Source: Sphaerochaeta sp. (GTDB taxonomy: Bacteria > Spirochaetota > Spirochaetia > Sphaerochaetales > Sphaerochaetaceae). From it: 57,120 nt of DNA. The notes under the pieces were generated by a model. It did not search any database, was not told the origin of the DNA, and saw only the letters and a list, made by a program, of their open reading frames with translations. Shown here in pieces: positions 9,000 through 18,580 of this stretch. Every line of letters begins with the position of its first letter. Within the stretch, counting starts at the first letter, position 1. The stretch spans positions 9,850 to 66,969 of the forward strand of contig SHOI01000002.1 of the NCBI GenBank assembly GCA_004294855.1. The letters are read 5' to 3'. Made by a program: the position numbers and the translations under genes.

Positions 9000-10210
9000 A
9001 ATTGCCGTTCCTCCAAACGTCTCAGGCTATAGGTCAGTGCATCTTCCTTCCCGAAGCCCCCGGCCTTTGTAACGATTTTCATCCCCTGATAGGGTCCGTC
9101 AAGCACGAGAGTGATGGGAATTCCGATATCCACCTCTCCGATGATCTTCACTTCATTGATTCCCATCATCTGCATCAGCCCGAATGCGGTCTCACCGCCA
9201 CTGAGAAAGAGGTTTTTCACCCCGCTTGCTTTAATGATTTCCAAGGACACCTTCGAGAGGCAATCCTTTATCATCGTTCCGACAACAGCGTCCTTCAAGC
9301 CCAACGCTTTTCCCACCTCGATCGATTGTTGGAATACGGACCGATCCAGAGCTGAAGAGAGGGTGAGGATCAGATCCTCTCCCCCTTGGAGGATTTGTAC
9401 TCCTTGATCGATGATTGGAGTAAAGTCTCCCCCTTTGAGGATCGAAAGGACATCCACAGCAAGGATGGCGACCCCTCGACTCTTGGCGTAGTCAAGCTGC
9501 GCACGGCTTGCTTTGCTCAAGCTTGCGAGAATTGCAAGGGCCGGCTGTTTCGGACGGTCGTATTGGATCAGCGCTCCTGCCAAGCCGGCACTGCCGACAT
9601 ACAAAATTCGTTTATCAAGACCCCTCGCCCATTTGACCGTTTCAAAGAGATCGGCTTCATGCTCCGCGTCGCAGACGATGACCTGTACATCCTTGATGAG
9701 GGGAAATGCTTTGCTTCGGATCTCATCCACCGAGAGGTGAATGGTCGAATACTCGGAAGCAAAGAGGGTGATAAGATTATCCTCCGTTACCGGTTTGAGC
9801 GGATCGTGGGCAAACTCCGTATCCAAGAGCTTTACCGAGTTCACGAATACGGTTCCTCCGACGCAGGTTCGTCCCATCTGGCTGAACGCCGGGGCGACGA
9901 GAATAAGATCACTGTTCATTTTTTCGTCAATCGCCCGGATCTCTTCCAGAATATTCCCTCGAAGGGTCGAATCAATTTTTTTCAGGACGATGTCGTATGA
10001 GTCGATATCAAGGTCTTTGATGAGAGCCTTGGTCATCCTGTACGCCTCATCACCTTCTCTGTTTCGGGACTCCGTATCCAGGACATACGAGTCTACCGTC
10101 CCTTTCGGCGAAGAGAAGCCGATGATCGTGGAGAGCCCCCGATGAGCCAATTCAAGAGCACTGTCATTGGAACCCGTAAAATCGTCTGCGATAATCAGGT
10201 AGGTATTCAT
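8996..10210 (-). CDS. Four-carbon acid sugar kinase family (DUF1537)
   Basis: MNTYLIIADDFTGSNDSALELAHRG..., KKIDSTLRGN, LSGGETAFGLM; 4-nt overlap with pdxA2. Confidence 0.92.
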   Translation of the reverse strand: MNTYLIIADDFTGSNDSALELAHRGLSTIIGFSSPKGTVDSYVLDTESRNREGDEAYRMTKALIKDLDIDSYDIVLKKIDSTLRGNILEEIRAIDEKMNSDLILVAPAFSQMGRTCVGGTVFVNSVKLLDTEFAHDPLKPVTEDNLITLFASEYSTIHLSVDEIRSKAFPLIKDVQVIVCDAEHEADLFETVKWARGLDKRILYVGSAGLAGALIQYDRPKQPALAILASLSKASRAQLDYAKSRGVAILAVDVLSILKGGDFTPIIDQGVQILQGGEDLILTLSSALDRSVFQQSIEVGKALGLKDAVVGTMIKDCLSKVSLEIIKASGVKNLFLSGGETAFGLMQMMGINEVKIIGEVDIGIPITLVLDGPYQGMKIVTKAGGFGKEDALTYSLRRLEERQL

Positions 10211-10275
10211 TTGATACAGTATACTCCGTGACAGAGGTTTACACAAACTCATTTCATCAAGTACAGTGGCGGTAT

Positions 10276-11532
10276 ATGAGTCTTACGTACACTCGGTTTC
10301 TCACCGATTCGAGCTTCACCCACGCTCAGACCTTCCGCGATCCGCTGTGGAAGGATATTTCGATTCCAACCTATATGGCTGAGGTGGTTCAAAGCCCGAG
10401 CTTCATCAAACTGGGGAGAATCAAACAGCTCGGCGTTGCGTTTCACCTGTACCCCGGAGCGGTGCATACCCGGCTCAACCACAGTCTCGGAGTGTTTCAT
10501 CTCTCTCGGCAGATCATCGGCAGTCTGCTGAGGCGAAAGGCGGATGAAGGGTTTCTCACGATCGACGGTGTCCGGCATTTCCTTGCCGCCACCCTCCTCC
10601 ATGATATCGGACACTTCCCGTTCACTCACAGCCTCAAAGAACTGCCGCTCAAATCGCACGAACAATTGGCGACAGAACTGCTTGAAAACGACCGAATCCT
10701 CCGTACTGCACTGAAAGATGCCGCTCTGGATACAAAAATCATCGGTGACATCATCGATGAAGAGCGGCCGACGAACAATGAAGAAGTGCTCCTGTATCGC
10801 TCGATCTTAAGCGGTGCGCTTGATCCCGACAAGCTCGACTACCTCAACCGGGATGCGTACTTTGCCGGCGTTCCCTATGGAATTCAGGACGTTTCCTACA
10901 TTACCGATCACCTCTACCTCCACGAAGGAGCGCTTGCGATCGGCTTTGAGGCGCTCGGATCGATTGAACATCTTCTGTTTTCAAAGTACCTGATGTACCG
11001 GAACGTGTACTGGCACACATCCGTTCGGAGCGCAACGGCGATGATCAAGCGCTGCCTCTATGAAAACCTCAAACGGGGGACCCTTGACGAAGACGGGCTC
11101 TATGGCCTTGATGACGAGAGCTTCTTCCTGCTCAGCCAAACCGAAAGGCCATTGGTGAATCTCCTGACCCGGGTTCGGGAAAACAGGTTTTTCCAACCGG
11201 TGGTCGAAGAGCTCTTCGATGAAAAGAATCCGATCCACACCAATGCCCTCAGCCTCAGGCAACGCAGTGAGTATGAAGAACGGATTGAAAAAGACCTGAC
11301 CCTCATAGGCGGATCGATCGTCATCGATATCCCTGAACGGGTTTCCTTTGAATCCGATATCCCGGTTGTCAATCATCAAACGTTCCTGGGGAGGTTCGAG
11401 GATGTCGATCCCCTCTTCACCCGAAGCCGGGCAATGGAGTTCACCTCATCGCTGAGGACCGTTCGCCTCTTTGCCGATCCTTCCATCGATCCGACGGTGC
11501 TCCGCCATGCTTGGGAGCATATCCATGAGTGA
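10276..11532 (+). CDS. HD domain-containing phosphohydrolase
   Basis: IKQLGVAFHLYPGAVHTRLNHSLGVFH, ATLLHDIGHFPFTHSLE-type HD motif, DPDKLDYLNRDAYFAGVPYG. Confidence 0.9.
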   Translation: MSLTYTRFLTDSSFTHAQTFRDPLWKDISIPTYMAEVVQSPSFIKLGRIKQLGVAFHLYPGAVHTRLNHSLGVFHLSRQIIGSLLRRKADEGFLTIDGVRHFLAATLLHDIGHFPFTHSLKELPLKSHEQLATELLENDRILRTALKDAALDTKIIGDIIDEERPTNNEEVLLYRSILSGALDPDKLDYLNRDAYFAGVPYGIQDVSYITDHLYLHEGALAIGFEALGSIEHLLFSKYLMYRNVYWHTSVRSATAMIKRCLYENLKRGTLDEDGLYGLDDESFFLLSQTERPLVNLLTRVRENRFFQPVVEELFDEKNPIHTNALSLRQRSEYEERIEKDLTLIGGSIVIDIPERVSFESDIPVVNHQTFLGRFEDVDPLFTRSRAMEFTSSLRTVRLFADPSIDPTVLRHAWEHIHE

Positions 11533-12274
11533 GAAACTCCCCTATCAAACGCTTCTTGAGGGAGATCTTCCCCCGTGGGTGATGCGCCTGGTGAAGGCAA
11601 CGGGGAGGGCGATCAACCGGTACTCGATGATCAGGGATGGAGATACGATTCTGCTTGGTACCAGCGGCGGGAAGGACAGCCTTGCCCTCGCCTTGGCGCT
11701 TTCGCTGCGGAAGAAGTGGCTGCCGATCGACTATACCCTCAAGGCGGTGATGATCAACTGGAAGGAGCATCCGATTCCCGAAGAGTTTCGGGAAAAGCTT
11801 GCTGTGTTCTTTACCGAGCTTGGGTATGCCTTTCATATTGTTGACGAAGAACAGCGCCCTCCCTCCTTTAAAGGGGAATTCAACTGCTATTTGTGCAGTC
11901 GGAACCGCCGGCGGATCCTCTTCGATTGGGCGGAGAACGAAGGGATCGTCAAGATCGCGCTGGGACATCACCTCGACGACCTTGTCGAAACATCCCTGAT
12001 CAACCTGTGTTTTCGGGGATCATTTGACACGATGAAACCCGTTCAACCGTTTTTCAACGGGAAGATTCAAGTGATCCGTCCAATGATCGAAATCCATGAA
12101 CGCCAGATCCAACGCCTTTCTGAAATATACGATCTTCCGGTCATCAAACCGGTGTGTCCCTATGACCGGACCAATATCCGCTCCAAGCTGAAGCCGATCG
12201 TCAGGAGCCTGGTGAAGATCGACCCGTTGACCCGGGAACACATCTATAAAGCCCATCATTTCTTGGATGACTAG
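11525..12274 (+). CDS. ttcA: tRNA 2-thiocytidine biosynthesis TtcA family
   Basis: PP-loop GTSGGKDSLALAL; CYLCSRNRR; GHHLDDLVETSLINLCFRGSFDTMKP. Confidence 0.85.
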   Translation: MSEKLPYQTLLEGDLPPWVMRLVKATGRAINRYSMIRDGDTILLGTSGGKDSLALALALSLRKKWLPIDYTLKAVMINWKEHPIPEEFREKLAVFFTELGYAFHIVDEEQRPPSFKGEFNCYLCSRNRRRILFDWAENEGIVKIALGHHLDDLVETSLINLCFRGSFDTMKPVQPFFNGKIQVIRPMIEIHERQIQRLSEIYDLPVIKPVCPYDRTNIRSKLKPIVRSLVKIDPLTREHIYKAHHFLDD

Positions 12275-12438
12275 AGATCCAGACTGTCCGGATTGAGCAA
12301 GAAGTCAAACAGATTGATGATCGGAATTTCTTCTTCATTCATCCATGCAGGAGAATTTCCACCTACAACGATTATTTTTTGAACGAGTCGGGAATCTGTA
12401 GCATTGAGATATACATTTCGCTCAATGATTCCTCTATT
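12271..12438 (-). pseudogene. C-terminal remnant of an AAA/DUF4143-type ATPase gene
   Basis: Minus-strand open frame NRGIIERNVYLNATDSRLVQKIIVVGGNSPAWMNEEEIPIINLFDFLLNPDSLDL*, resembling the C-terminal ...I..IDFLL.. end of such ATPases; no start or upstream domain. Confidence 0.45.
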
Positions 12439-12769
12439 TTAAATATTTGCACATTGTGCAATAATTTTAAATACCATGCCTTGCTCTTGGTGTTTTCTCA
12501 ATAGCTGTCTTATATTTTTGCATATGTGACTTTTTTTTAAACTGGAAACCGGTTTTGACTGCAACCTTGCAGGTTCTCAACATATGAACATTCATATCTT
12601 TGTCAACCACCAACAATGCTCTGCAGCGGATCGCCGGCCATAGGTGTTTCGTTGCCCACCCAAATGCAACAATAGGATAGTGACATGAGACGGACTGCAG
12701 CTGTAATCGACTTTCCGGAAAGTGTGTAACACCTGTCCAATTCATCGGTTTAATGATATGGTACACGTA

Positions 12770-14167
12770 ATGTTCGGACGATGGAAAAAGCACTCAGTTA
12801 TATTGCTTTTCATGCTCCTCCTCTTTCCCTTTTCGGCGGGAGCGGAAGAGGTCGCTCAGCCTCCTCAAAAGGAGGGTGATTTCCGGGTACATAATCATTC
12901 CACCTCAATCACGATCCTCAATCCCCTCGATGGTTTGGGCGAGGAATCCACCGATGACGGCTTGATTCAGGCCGTCGCCCTCTCTGACGGATCCTTCGGG
13001 GTGATCATCAAGCCCGCCTTGAGCTATGGCCCTTTCTCGACCAGGCTTTCATTTCCCCTGAAAGGAAGATTCACCTTCGACCCCTTTGACTTCCAGTTTG
13101 ATTTCTCCGATTGGATTCCCCCCGAACGGGGTGCGGAAGAGTCGGCTTTGGAGTATGCCCTTCAACTCCTTCATCACTACTCTCGGTTCATCCAAGCCCT
13201 TCAATTCGGAAACCCCTATGACCCGATCTACATCCGCTACGGCAAGCTTCTCGGTCCTACCCTCGGGGACGGAGCTCTGATCAACGGATATGTCGATCGC
13301 TCCGTGGGCCTCTTGACCTCCAAGCCCGGACTGAACCTCATGATCGATGCTTCATCCTTGACCGGTGTCCAAAGCGGATTTCATTTTCTTGTCGATGATC
13401 TGTTTGATCCTGCGATGAAAGCATGGCGAATCTACTCCAATCCCTTTTATGAAAAAGCTTTTCTCTCATCCCTGCAACTCGGTTTTTCCTATGCTCATGG
13501 GATGAGAGTCATCGATGAGCGAACGATTGAACGGCACTTCTTCAGTCTGGATTTCGCCCATCCCCTTGTTGAGAAAAAAAACATCAAAAGCGATCTTTTT
13601 ATTGATGTTCTCTTTCAAGGGTTCGATATCTCGATCCCGCAGGAGGCCATCGGGATTCGGGGCGGAATCAACGGTCGGCTCGGAAGGTTGTTCACCTATA
13701 ACTTTGCACTCACCGCTCCGGTGTACGGCAACTATTACGCAAGCTTTTTCTCCAATGAATGGGCGATCGAACACGAACAGCAGATGATCCTTCCACCGGG
13801 ATCTTCTCGATTTGAATCGTTGATTTCTTTCACCTGGCCCAAACAGGAAATCTTCTTCGGCGCGAAAATTGCCAGCGATCTTACCGACGGAGTGTTTGAA
13901 AACACCCGATTGTTCGCAAATCTTCGTTTTGACCGCTTTCTCTTCAACATTCTTTCTCTGGACTTGAGGTATGAAAAGCTTTATCCTAACGAAAGAGATG
14001 GAAGCTTTTTTGATGAACTGATGGCGTTGCGCATGGTTGATATTCAAGCATTGGCCATCATCAAAGTAAAGCCATATGTGATTTCACTTGGAGTCAGTTT
14101 GGCATACGATGAAAACACTCATCTGACATCGACTATCGACGCTGTGGTGAGGATCGTCCTCCTCTAA
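12770..14167 (+). CDS. Secreted / outer-membrane beta-rich hypothetical protein
   Basis: Signal peptide MFGRWKKHSVILLFMLLLFPFSAGAEE; alternating beta-strand pattern, aromatic-rich. Confidence 0.7.
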   Translation: MFGRWKKHSVILLFMLLLFPFSAGAEEVAQPPQKEGDFRVHNHSTSITILNPLDGLGEESTDDGLIQAVALSDGSFGVIIKPALSYGPFSTRLSFPLKGRFTFDPFDFQFDFSDWIPPERGAEESALEYALQLLHHYSRFIQALQFGNPYDPIYIRYGKLLGPTLGDGALINGYVDRSVGLLTSKPGLNLMIDASSLTGVQSGFHFLVDDLFDPAMKAWRIYSNPFYEKAFLSSLQLGFSYAHGMRVIDERTIERHFFSLDFAHPLVEKKNIKSDLFIDVLFQGFDISIPQEAIGIRGGINGRLGRLFTYNFALTAPVYGNYYASFFSNEWAIEHEQQMILPPGSSRFESLISFTWPKQEIFFGAKIASDLTDGVFENTRLFANLRFDRFLFNILSLDLRYEKLYPNERDGSFFDELMALRMVDIQALAIIKVKPYVISLGVSLAYDENTHLTSTIDAVVRIVLL

Positions 14168-14188
14168 CCGGAGCGTTTAGGAGAGACT

Positions 14189-16222
14189 ATGAAACGACTA
14201 GAGACCTTTATCCTCGTAATCTTACTCACCCTCATTGCGCCGTTAAGCATCTTTGGTCAAGAGTACGTGAGCGTCATCGAAGGAGATCTTGCCTCCTTGC
14301 GCCTCTATGAACCCAACGGTAAACCCATCTCAATCGAAACAATCGATATCAACGATCTTCAGCTTGGAACGATCCTCGTCAGCGGCGACGAGCCGATCAT
14401 CTTGGAAACCAGCCGAGGAGATATCAGGCTTTTCCCTGACTCCATTCTGATTCTGGATGAGGTCAGTGCGACAAGCACTACCCTTTTGTTGATCGATGGA
14501 TCGGTAACGGCGAAAACGACCCAGGGTACCTTGTCAATCATCACCCCGGCGACCTTGTATGAACTTGACCGCGCCGGTGAAGTGTTTGTCACTTCGACCC
14601 GGAATGAGGAACGAGTCCAATCGTTTGACGTCGCAGTACGCGCCACGAACTTGATCACCCATAAGACAACGACGATCGAAGCGCTCCAGGAGCTTGAACT
14701 CTCCAATCCCAAATTGGCGAAACGAACCCTCGCTCCGGCCGAAGCCGCCGCAGGGCGAATTGTCAGACCGGCCCGGATTCCGGCACAACCCGGTGCCATC
14801 CAATGGACTGTGGGATTGGAATTCGTCGAAGAAGCTGAAGAAATCAAAGAGCTTGTCCGCTCTCTTCCTGAAAAACCGGTTGTGTTGTCCCCCAGTGTCA
14901 AAGCAATGCCGGTCGTCAAGGAAGCTGTCGCCAAACCCCGGACAACCCTTCGGGACAGTGCGCCTGCTCTCATCCAGTCCAAAGGAACCTATGGCATTGA
15001 AGCCGGATACACCCTCACCTTCCCGATAAAAAGCGCTTCCTATTGGCCGGGCCACCGCCTTGAAGTGAAGCCGTTCATCTCCTACAACTCCCTTGCCCTT
15101 CGGCTGAATGTACATGTTGAAACGGATTCCTTCACCGCATTCGATACGAACTTCCTGAACCTTGATCCATCCGCTCTTGGGATTGTTTCCTTTGTCTTCG
15201 GCATCGTCGATCATGTGAAAGTCGGTTATTCGACAAGCCCCTTCTACCTGCTGATTGAAGAGGGCGGGTATCCGGGAACGCAGCTCGCCCCCTTTATCGC
15301 TTCCACCTTCCCCTCGGGAAAGATGGCGTTGTATAACTCGATCACGATCGGCGGCTTCAAGCTTACTACCAGCTTTGACGATTTGAGATTCACGAACATC
15401 ATCAATGACAGCGGAAGTCAACTCGGTTCGACCGTGTTGGAGTACACCTTTGGCGGATCGTATCCCATGGGCATCGCATTGGGAACCTTGGCGATCTTGG
15501 ATTCACAAAGCTCCCGGATCTCCAAAGCCGAGCTCTATCCGGTGCTTGAGCTCTCCTTCCCGATCATCAATACTCGCCTGACACAGTTTTCCGCTCTCCT
15601 CTTGGCAAGCGGCTATCTGCCGGTTTACCCAAGTGTAAAGTTCGAAGAGTTCTTTGACATGAACTCCACCTATTTCTTCCCGAACCACCAGCTTGGTGTC
15701 GGACTGACGGTAAATCATAAGCCGTTCAACGGTCAGATCATGGCTTCTTTAGCGAAAGGAAAAAATCATTTGCTGCTCTTTAACGACATTGCCGAAGCCC
15801 ATGACCACATCGATCATAATGGATTTATCGATGTATATGCTTCAGGAACCTGGAAGAGCAAAAACCTCACCGCCAATGCGATTCTCAATGTTCCGTTCAC
15901 CAAGGAGTTCGCTCTCGCTACGGTGAAAGGTGAAACTCAGGACGCCGACTTCAGTCAAATCGGCCTCACCTATACCGCGGATGTGTTTCATCTCAGCTTG
16001 GGAGCGAGTCGGGTCGGATTCCTGCGTACGCTGAAAACAGCCTTTGAAGGCGGTTCGCTCAAACCCCTCTTCTACGGCAAGTGGGCCTCCACGTTTCTTG
16101 AAGCTTCCTACACCTATAAAATCTTCACCTTTACCACGCGCTTGAACGTACCGATTATTCTGAACAACCAAAAACCTTCTGTTGATATCAGTGTGAAGGT
16201 ACGATTCGATGGTGTCTTCTAG
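14189..16222 (+). CDS. FecR-like N-terminal domain plus beta-barrel-like outer membrane protein
   Basis: Signal peptide; GDEPIILETSRGDIRLFPDSILILDEVSATSTTLLLIDGSVTAKT pattern; beta-rich C-terminal half ending VKVRFDGVF. Confidence 0.65.
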   Translation: MKRLETFILVILLTLIAPLSIFGQEYVSVIEGDLASLRLYEPNGKPISIETIDINDLQLGTILVSGDEPIILETSRGDIRLFPDSILILDEVSATSTTLLLIDGSVTAKTTQGTLSIITPATLYELDRAGEVFVTSTRNEERVQSFDVAVRATNLITHKTTTIEALQELELSNPKLAKRTLAPAEAAAGRIVRPARIPAQPGAIQWTVGLEFVEEAEEIKELVRSLPEKPVVLSPSVKAMPVVKEAVAKPRTTLRDSAPALIQSKGTYGIEAGYTLTFPIKSASYWPGHRLEVKPFISYNSLALRLNVHVETDSFTAFDTNFLNLDPSALGIVSFVFGIVDHVKVGYSTSPFYLLIEEGGYPGTQLAPFIASTFPSGKMALYNSITIGGFKLTTSFDDLRFTNIINDSGSQLGSTVLEYTFGGSYPMGIALGTLAILDSQSSRISKAELYPVLELSFPIINTRLTQFSALLLASGYLPVYPSVKFEEFFDMNSTYFFPNHQLGVGLTVNHKPFNGQIMASLAKGKNHLLLFNDIAEAHDHIDHNGFIDVYASGTWKSKNLTANAILNVPFTKEFALATVKGETQDADFSQIGLTYTADVFHLSLGASRVGFLRTLKTAFEGGSLKPLFYGKWASTFLEASYTYKIFTFTTRLNVPIILNNQKPSVDISVKVRFDGVF

Positions 16223-16223
16223 G

Positions 16224-17963
16224 ATGCCCATTGCCCGCCTGAATCCGCTGGTGGCGCAACGCATCGCCGCCGGCGAGGTCATTGAACGTCCATCATCGGT
16301 CATCCGGGAGTTGATCGACAACAGTCTTGATGCAGGGTCCACCGCGATCACCGTCTCGGTGACCGAGGGGGGAATCGAAGAGATGCGAGTCCTCGATGAT
16401 GGGAGCGGAATCGCCAAGGACGATCTTCCCTTGCTCGGCGAAAGCCATGCAACGAGCAAAATCAGAGATTTGGATGACCTGTATCACATCACCAGCATGG
16501 GCTTCCGCGGTGAAGCCCTTTACTCGATCGCTGCGGTCAGCTCGATCACAATCGCCTCCAACGGATATGAGATAACGATCGATAATGGTAAACGTGGAGA
16601 GATTCTTTCATCAACGACCGCTTCAGGCACGCTCGTCATCGTGAAAGACCTTTTTGGCGAACTTCCCGCCCGCCGACAATTTCTTAAACGGGCGGCTACG
16701 GAAGCCGCGATGGTTCGAACGGTTTTACAGGAGAAAGCCCTTGCGTACCCGAACGTTGCGTTCAAGCTCATCGTCGATGGTTCTCTTCGCCTCAATCTGC
16801 CGGTCACCACGGCGAAAGATCGGGTTGTCGACGTGCTGACAATCAGTCAACGGGTCGTCAAGGAAGAGCTGATCGAACTATTGGATGACCACGGGCGGTT
16901 CAGCCTCTATGCCGTAGCTTCCTCCGCCGCCTTGTGGAGAAGCGACCGCTCCCACATCAAGATCTTCGTAAATAAGCGACCGGTTGATGAGTATGCCCTT
17001 GTTCAAGCGGTAACCTACGGCTATTCCAATCTCCTGCCCGGTGGATCGTTTCCCTACTGCTATCTCTTTATCACGATCGATCCGAGCCTGGTCGATTTCA
17101 ATATCCATCCAACCAAACGGGAGGTACGCCTTCGCAACAAGGCGGAGATCCACCACCGGGTGGTCCGGATGATCTCCTCTCAGGTCAGACGGCCCATTCC
17201 CCGGCTCCAGGAAAAAAAAGAGAGCCCCTCCCCCACGCTCTTTGAAGAGAAAAATGATCATCTTCGAACCCGTTCAACGGTCGGTGAACGCTCATTCACC
17301 TATACGCCGAAGGAACAAATCGATCCTTCCTGGTTCGCCAAAGCACGGGAAGCATTGAAAGAGCCCGCCTTCGAGACGAAGCGAACCGATGAAGAGGCGG
17401 ATATCTGGACCCTCCGGCAAAGCGATGAGACCTTCACCTACCTCGGTCAGGCGTTCAACCTCTTTTTAATCGCACAAAAGGGCGACGATCTTTTTCTGGT
17501 CGATCAACACGCCGCCCACGAGCGAATCCTGTATGATCAGGTACGAGCAAAACAGCCAATTCAAAACCTGATGATTCCCATCGTCTTCGAGGTGGAGCGG
17601 TCGATCGACGAGTACCTGATGTCAAACCTCGACAGCTATCTCAATCTGGGAATCAAACTCAGGAAGGTCGAAGACCTTGTCTGGGAACTGCTCGGCGTTC
17701 CCGCCCTTTATCGGACGATCGAGCATGAAGTCATCGCCTTTCTGCAGACGATGCGGGGGGAACCGAGCGAGATTGAAAAAGGGCTTTATTCGGTCGTTGC
17801 ATGCCATGCTGCGATTAAAGCGGGAGATCGCATCGACTCCACCGCCGCGACGGAGCTTCTGAAAAGCGTCTTTGCCCTTGAAGAGCCGATCTGCCCCCAT
17901 GGCCGAACCTTCGTCATTCGCTTGAATAAGGATGATTTGATGACCTCGGTCGGTCGAACCTAA
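16224..17963 (+). CDS. mutL: DNA mismatch repair protein MutL
   Basis: MPIARLNPLVAQRIAAGEVIERPSSVIRELIDNSLDAGS, GFRGEALYSIAAVS, DQHAAHERILYD. Confidence 0.98.
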   Translation: MPIARLNPLVAQRIAAGEVIERPSSVIRELIDNSLDAGSTAITVSVTEGGIEEMRVLDDGSGIAKDDLPLLGESHATSKIRDLDDLYHITSMGFRGEALYSIAAVSSITIASNGYEITIDNGKRGEILSSTTASGTLVIVKDLFGELPARRQFLKRAATEAAMVRTVLQEKALAYPNVAFKLIVDGSLRLNLPVTTAKDRVVDVLTISQRVVKEELIELLDDHGRFSLYAVASSAALWRSDRSHIKIFVNKRPVDEYALVQAVTYGYSNLLPGGSFPYCYLFITIDPSLVDFNIHPTKREVRLRNKAEIHHRVVRMISSQVRRPIPRLQEKKESPSPTLFEEKNDHLRTRSTVGERSFTYTPKEQIDPSWFAKAREALKEPAFETKRTDEEADIWTLRQSDETFTYLGQAFNLFLIAQKGDDLFLVDQHAAHERILYDQVRAKQPIQNLMIPIVFEVERSIDEYLMSNLDSYLNLGIKLRKVEDLVWELLGVPALYRTIEHEVIAFLQTMRGEPSEIEKGLYSVVACHAAIKAGDRIDSTAATELLKSVFALEEPICPHGRTFVIRLNKDDLMTSVGRT

Positions 17964-18580
17964 AGAGTGACCCGAACGATCGTCGCCCCCTGATCGAAGG
18001 CAAGGTAAAACTCATGATCGTCGGGAGCGAAGATGTAACTCTCCCCTTCCGCAAGATCAACATGGTCATTCCCCACTTGAAGCGTTGCACTCCGGTTCAT
18101 CACCAGTGTCCGGGCATCACTGTCAAATGACCCCCATTGGAGGGGATCGACGGTGGTGTTCGGTGAGCGGACCGGAAAGGAATAATCGATCGTCTTTCCC
18201 TGTTCATTGAGAATCACCATTGAATACATCCCTTCGGTGAGGGTGTTTCCCTTCCCCATCGATAGCGGTCCGACGGTGAACCGTCCCTGTTTATCGCGCT
18301 TTACCGAGACGACCCAGCGGGAAGTCTTATCGGGGGTGGAGACTTGCACCTCCAACACGGAATCATCGCTTGTTACTTCAAAGCTCACTGTAAGGATTGA
18401 GGCACTCGCTCCTTCAGGGAGAAAGTACAGCGCCGAGAGAGACGATTCGACATTCAAAACGTCGAACTCCTCCCCTTTGCACCCGCCAACACTGAAAACA
18501 ACGAAGAAGATCAGAAAAAGACAGAACAGTTTATGAGAGACGAGCTTGCTGAGATAAGAATGATCTGACCGGGTTTGCAT
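17960..18580 (-). CDS. Putative lipoprotein, unknown function
   Basis: Lipobox-like FFVVFSVGGC; start uncertain (overlaps the upstream CDS). Confidence 0.6.
   Translation of the reverse strand: MQTRSDHSYLSKLVSHKLFCLFLIFFVVFSVGGCKGEEFDVLNVESSLSALYFLPEGASASILTVSFEVTSDDSVLEVQVSTPDKTSRWVVSVKRDKQGRFTVGPLSMGKGNTLTEGMYSMVILNEQGKTIDYSFPVRSPNTTVDPLQWGSFDSDARTLVMNRSATLQVGNDHVDLAEGESYIFAPDDHEFYLAFDQGATIVRVTL

Noticed and set aside
12467-12793. 108-aa minus-strand ORF in the ttcA downstream gap
   Set aside because: No recognisable domain, no clear RBS, overlaps the promoter region of the next gene; could be relic DNA but cannot be supported.
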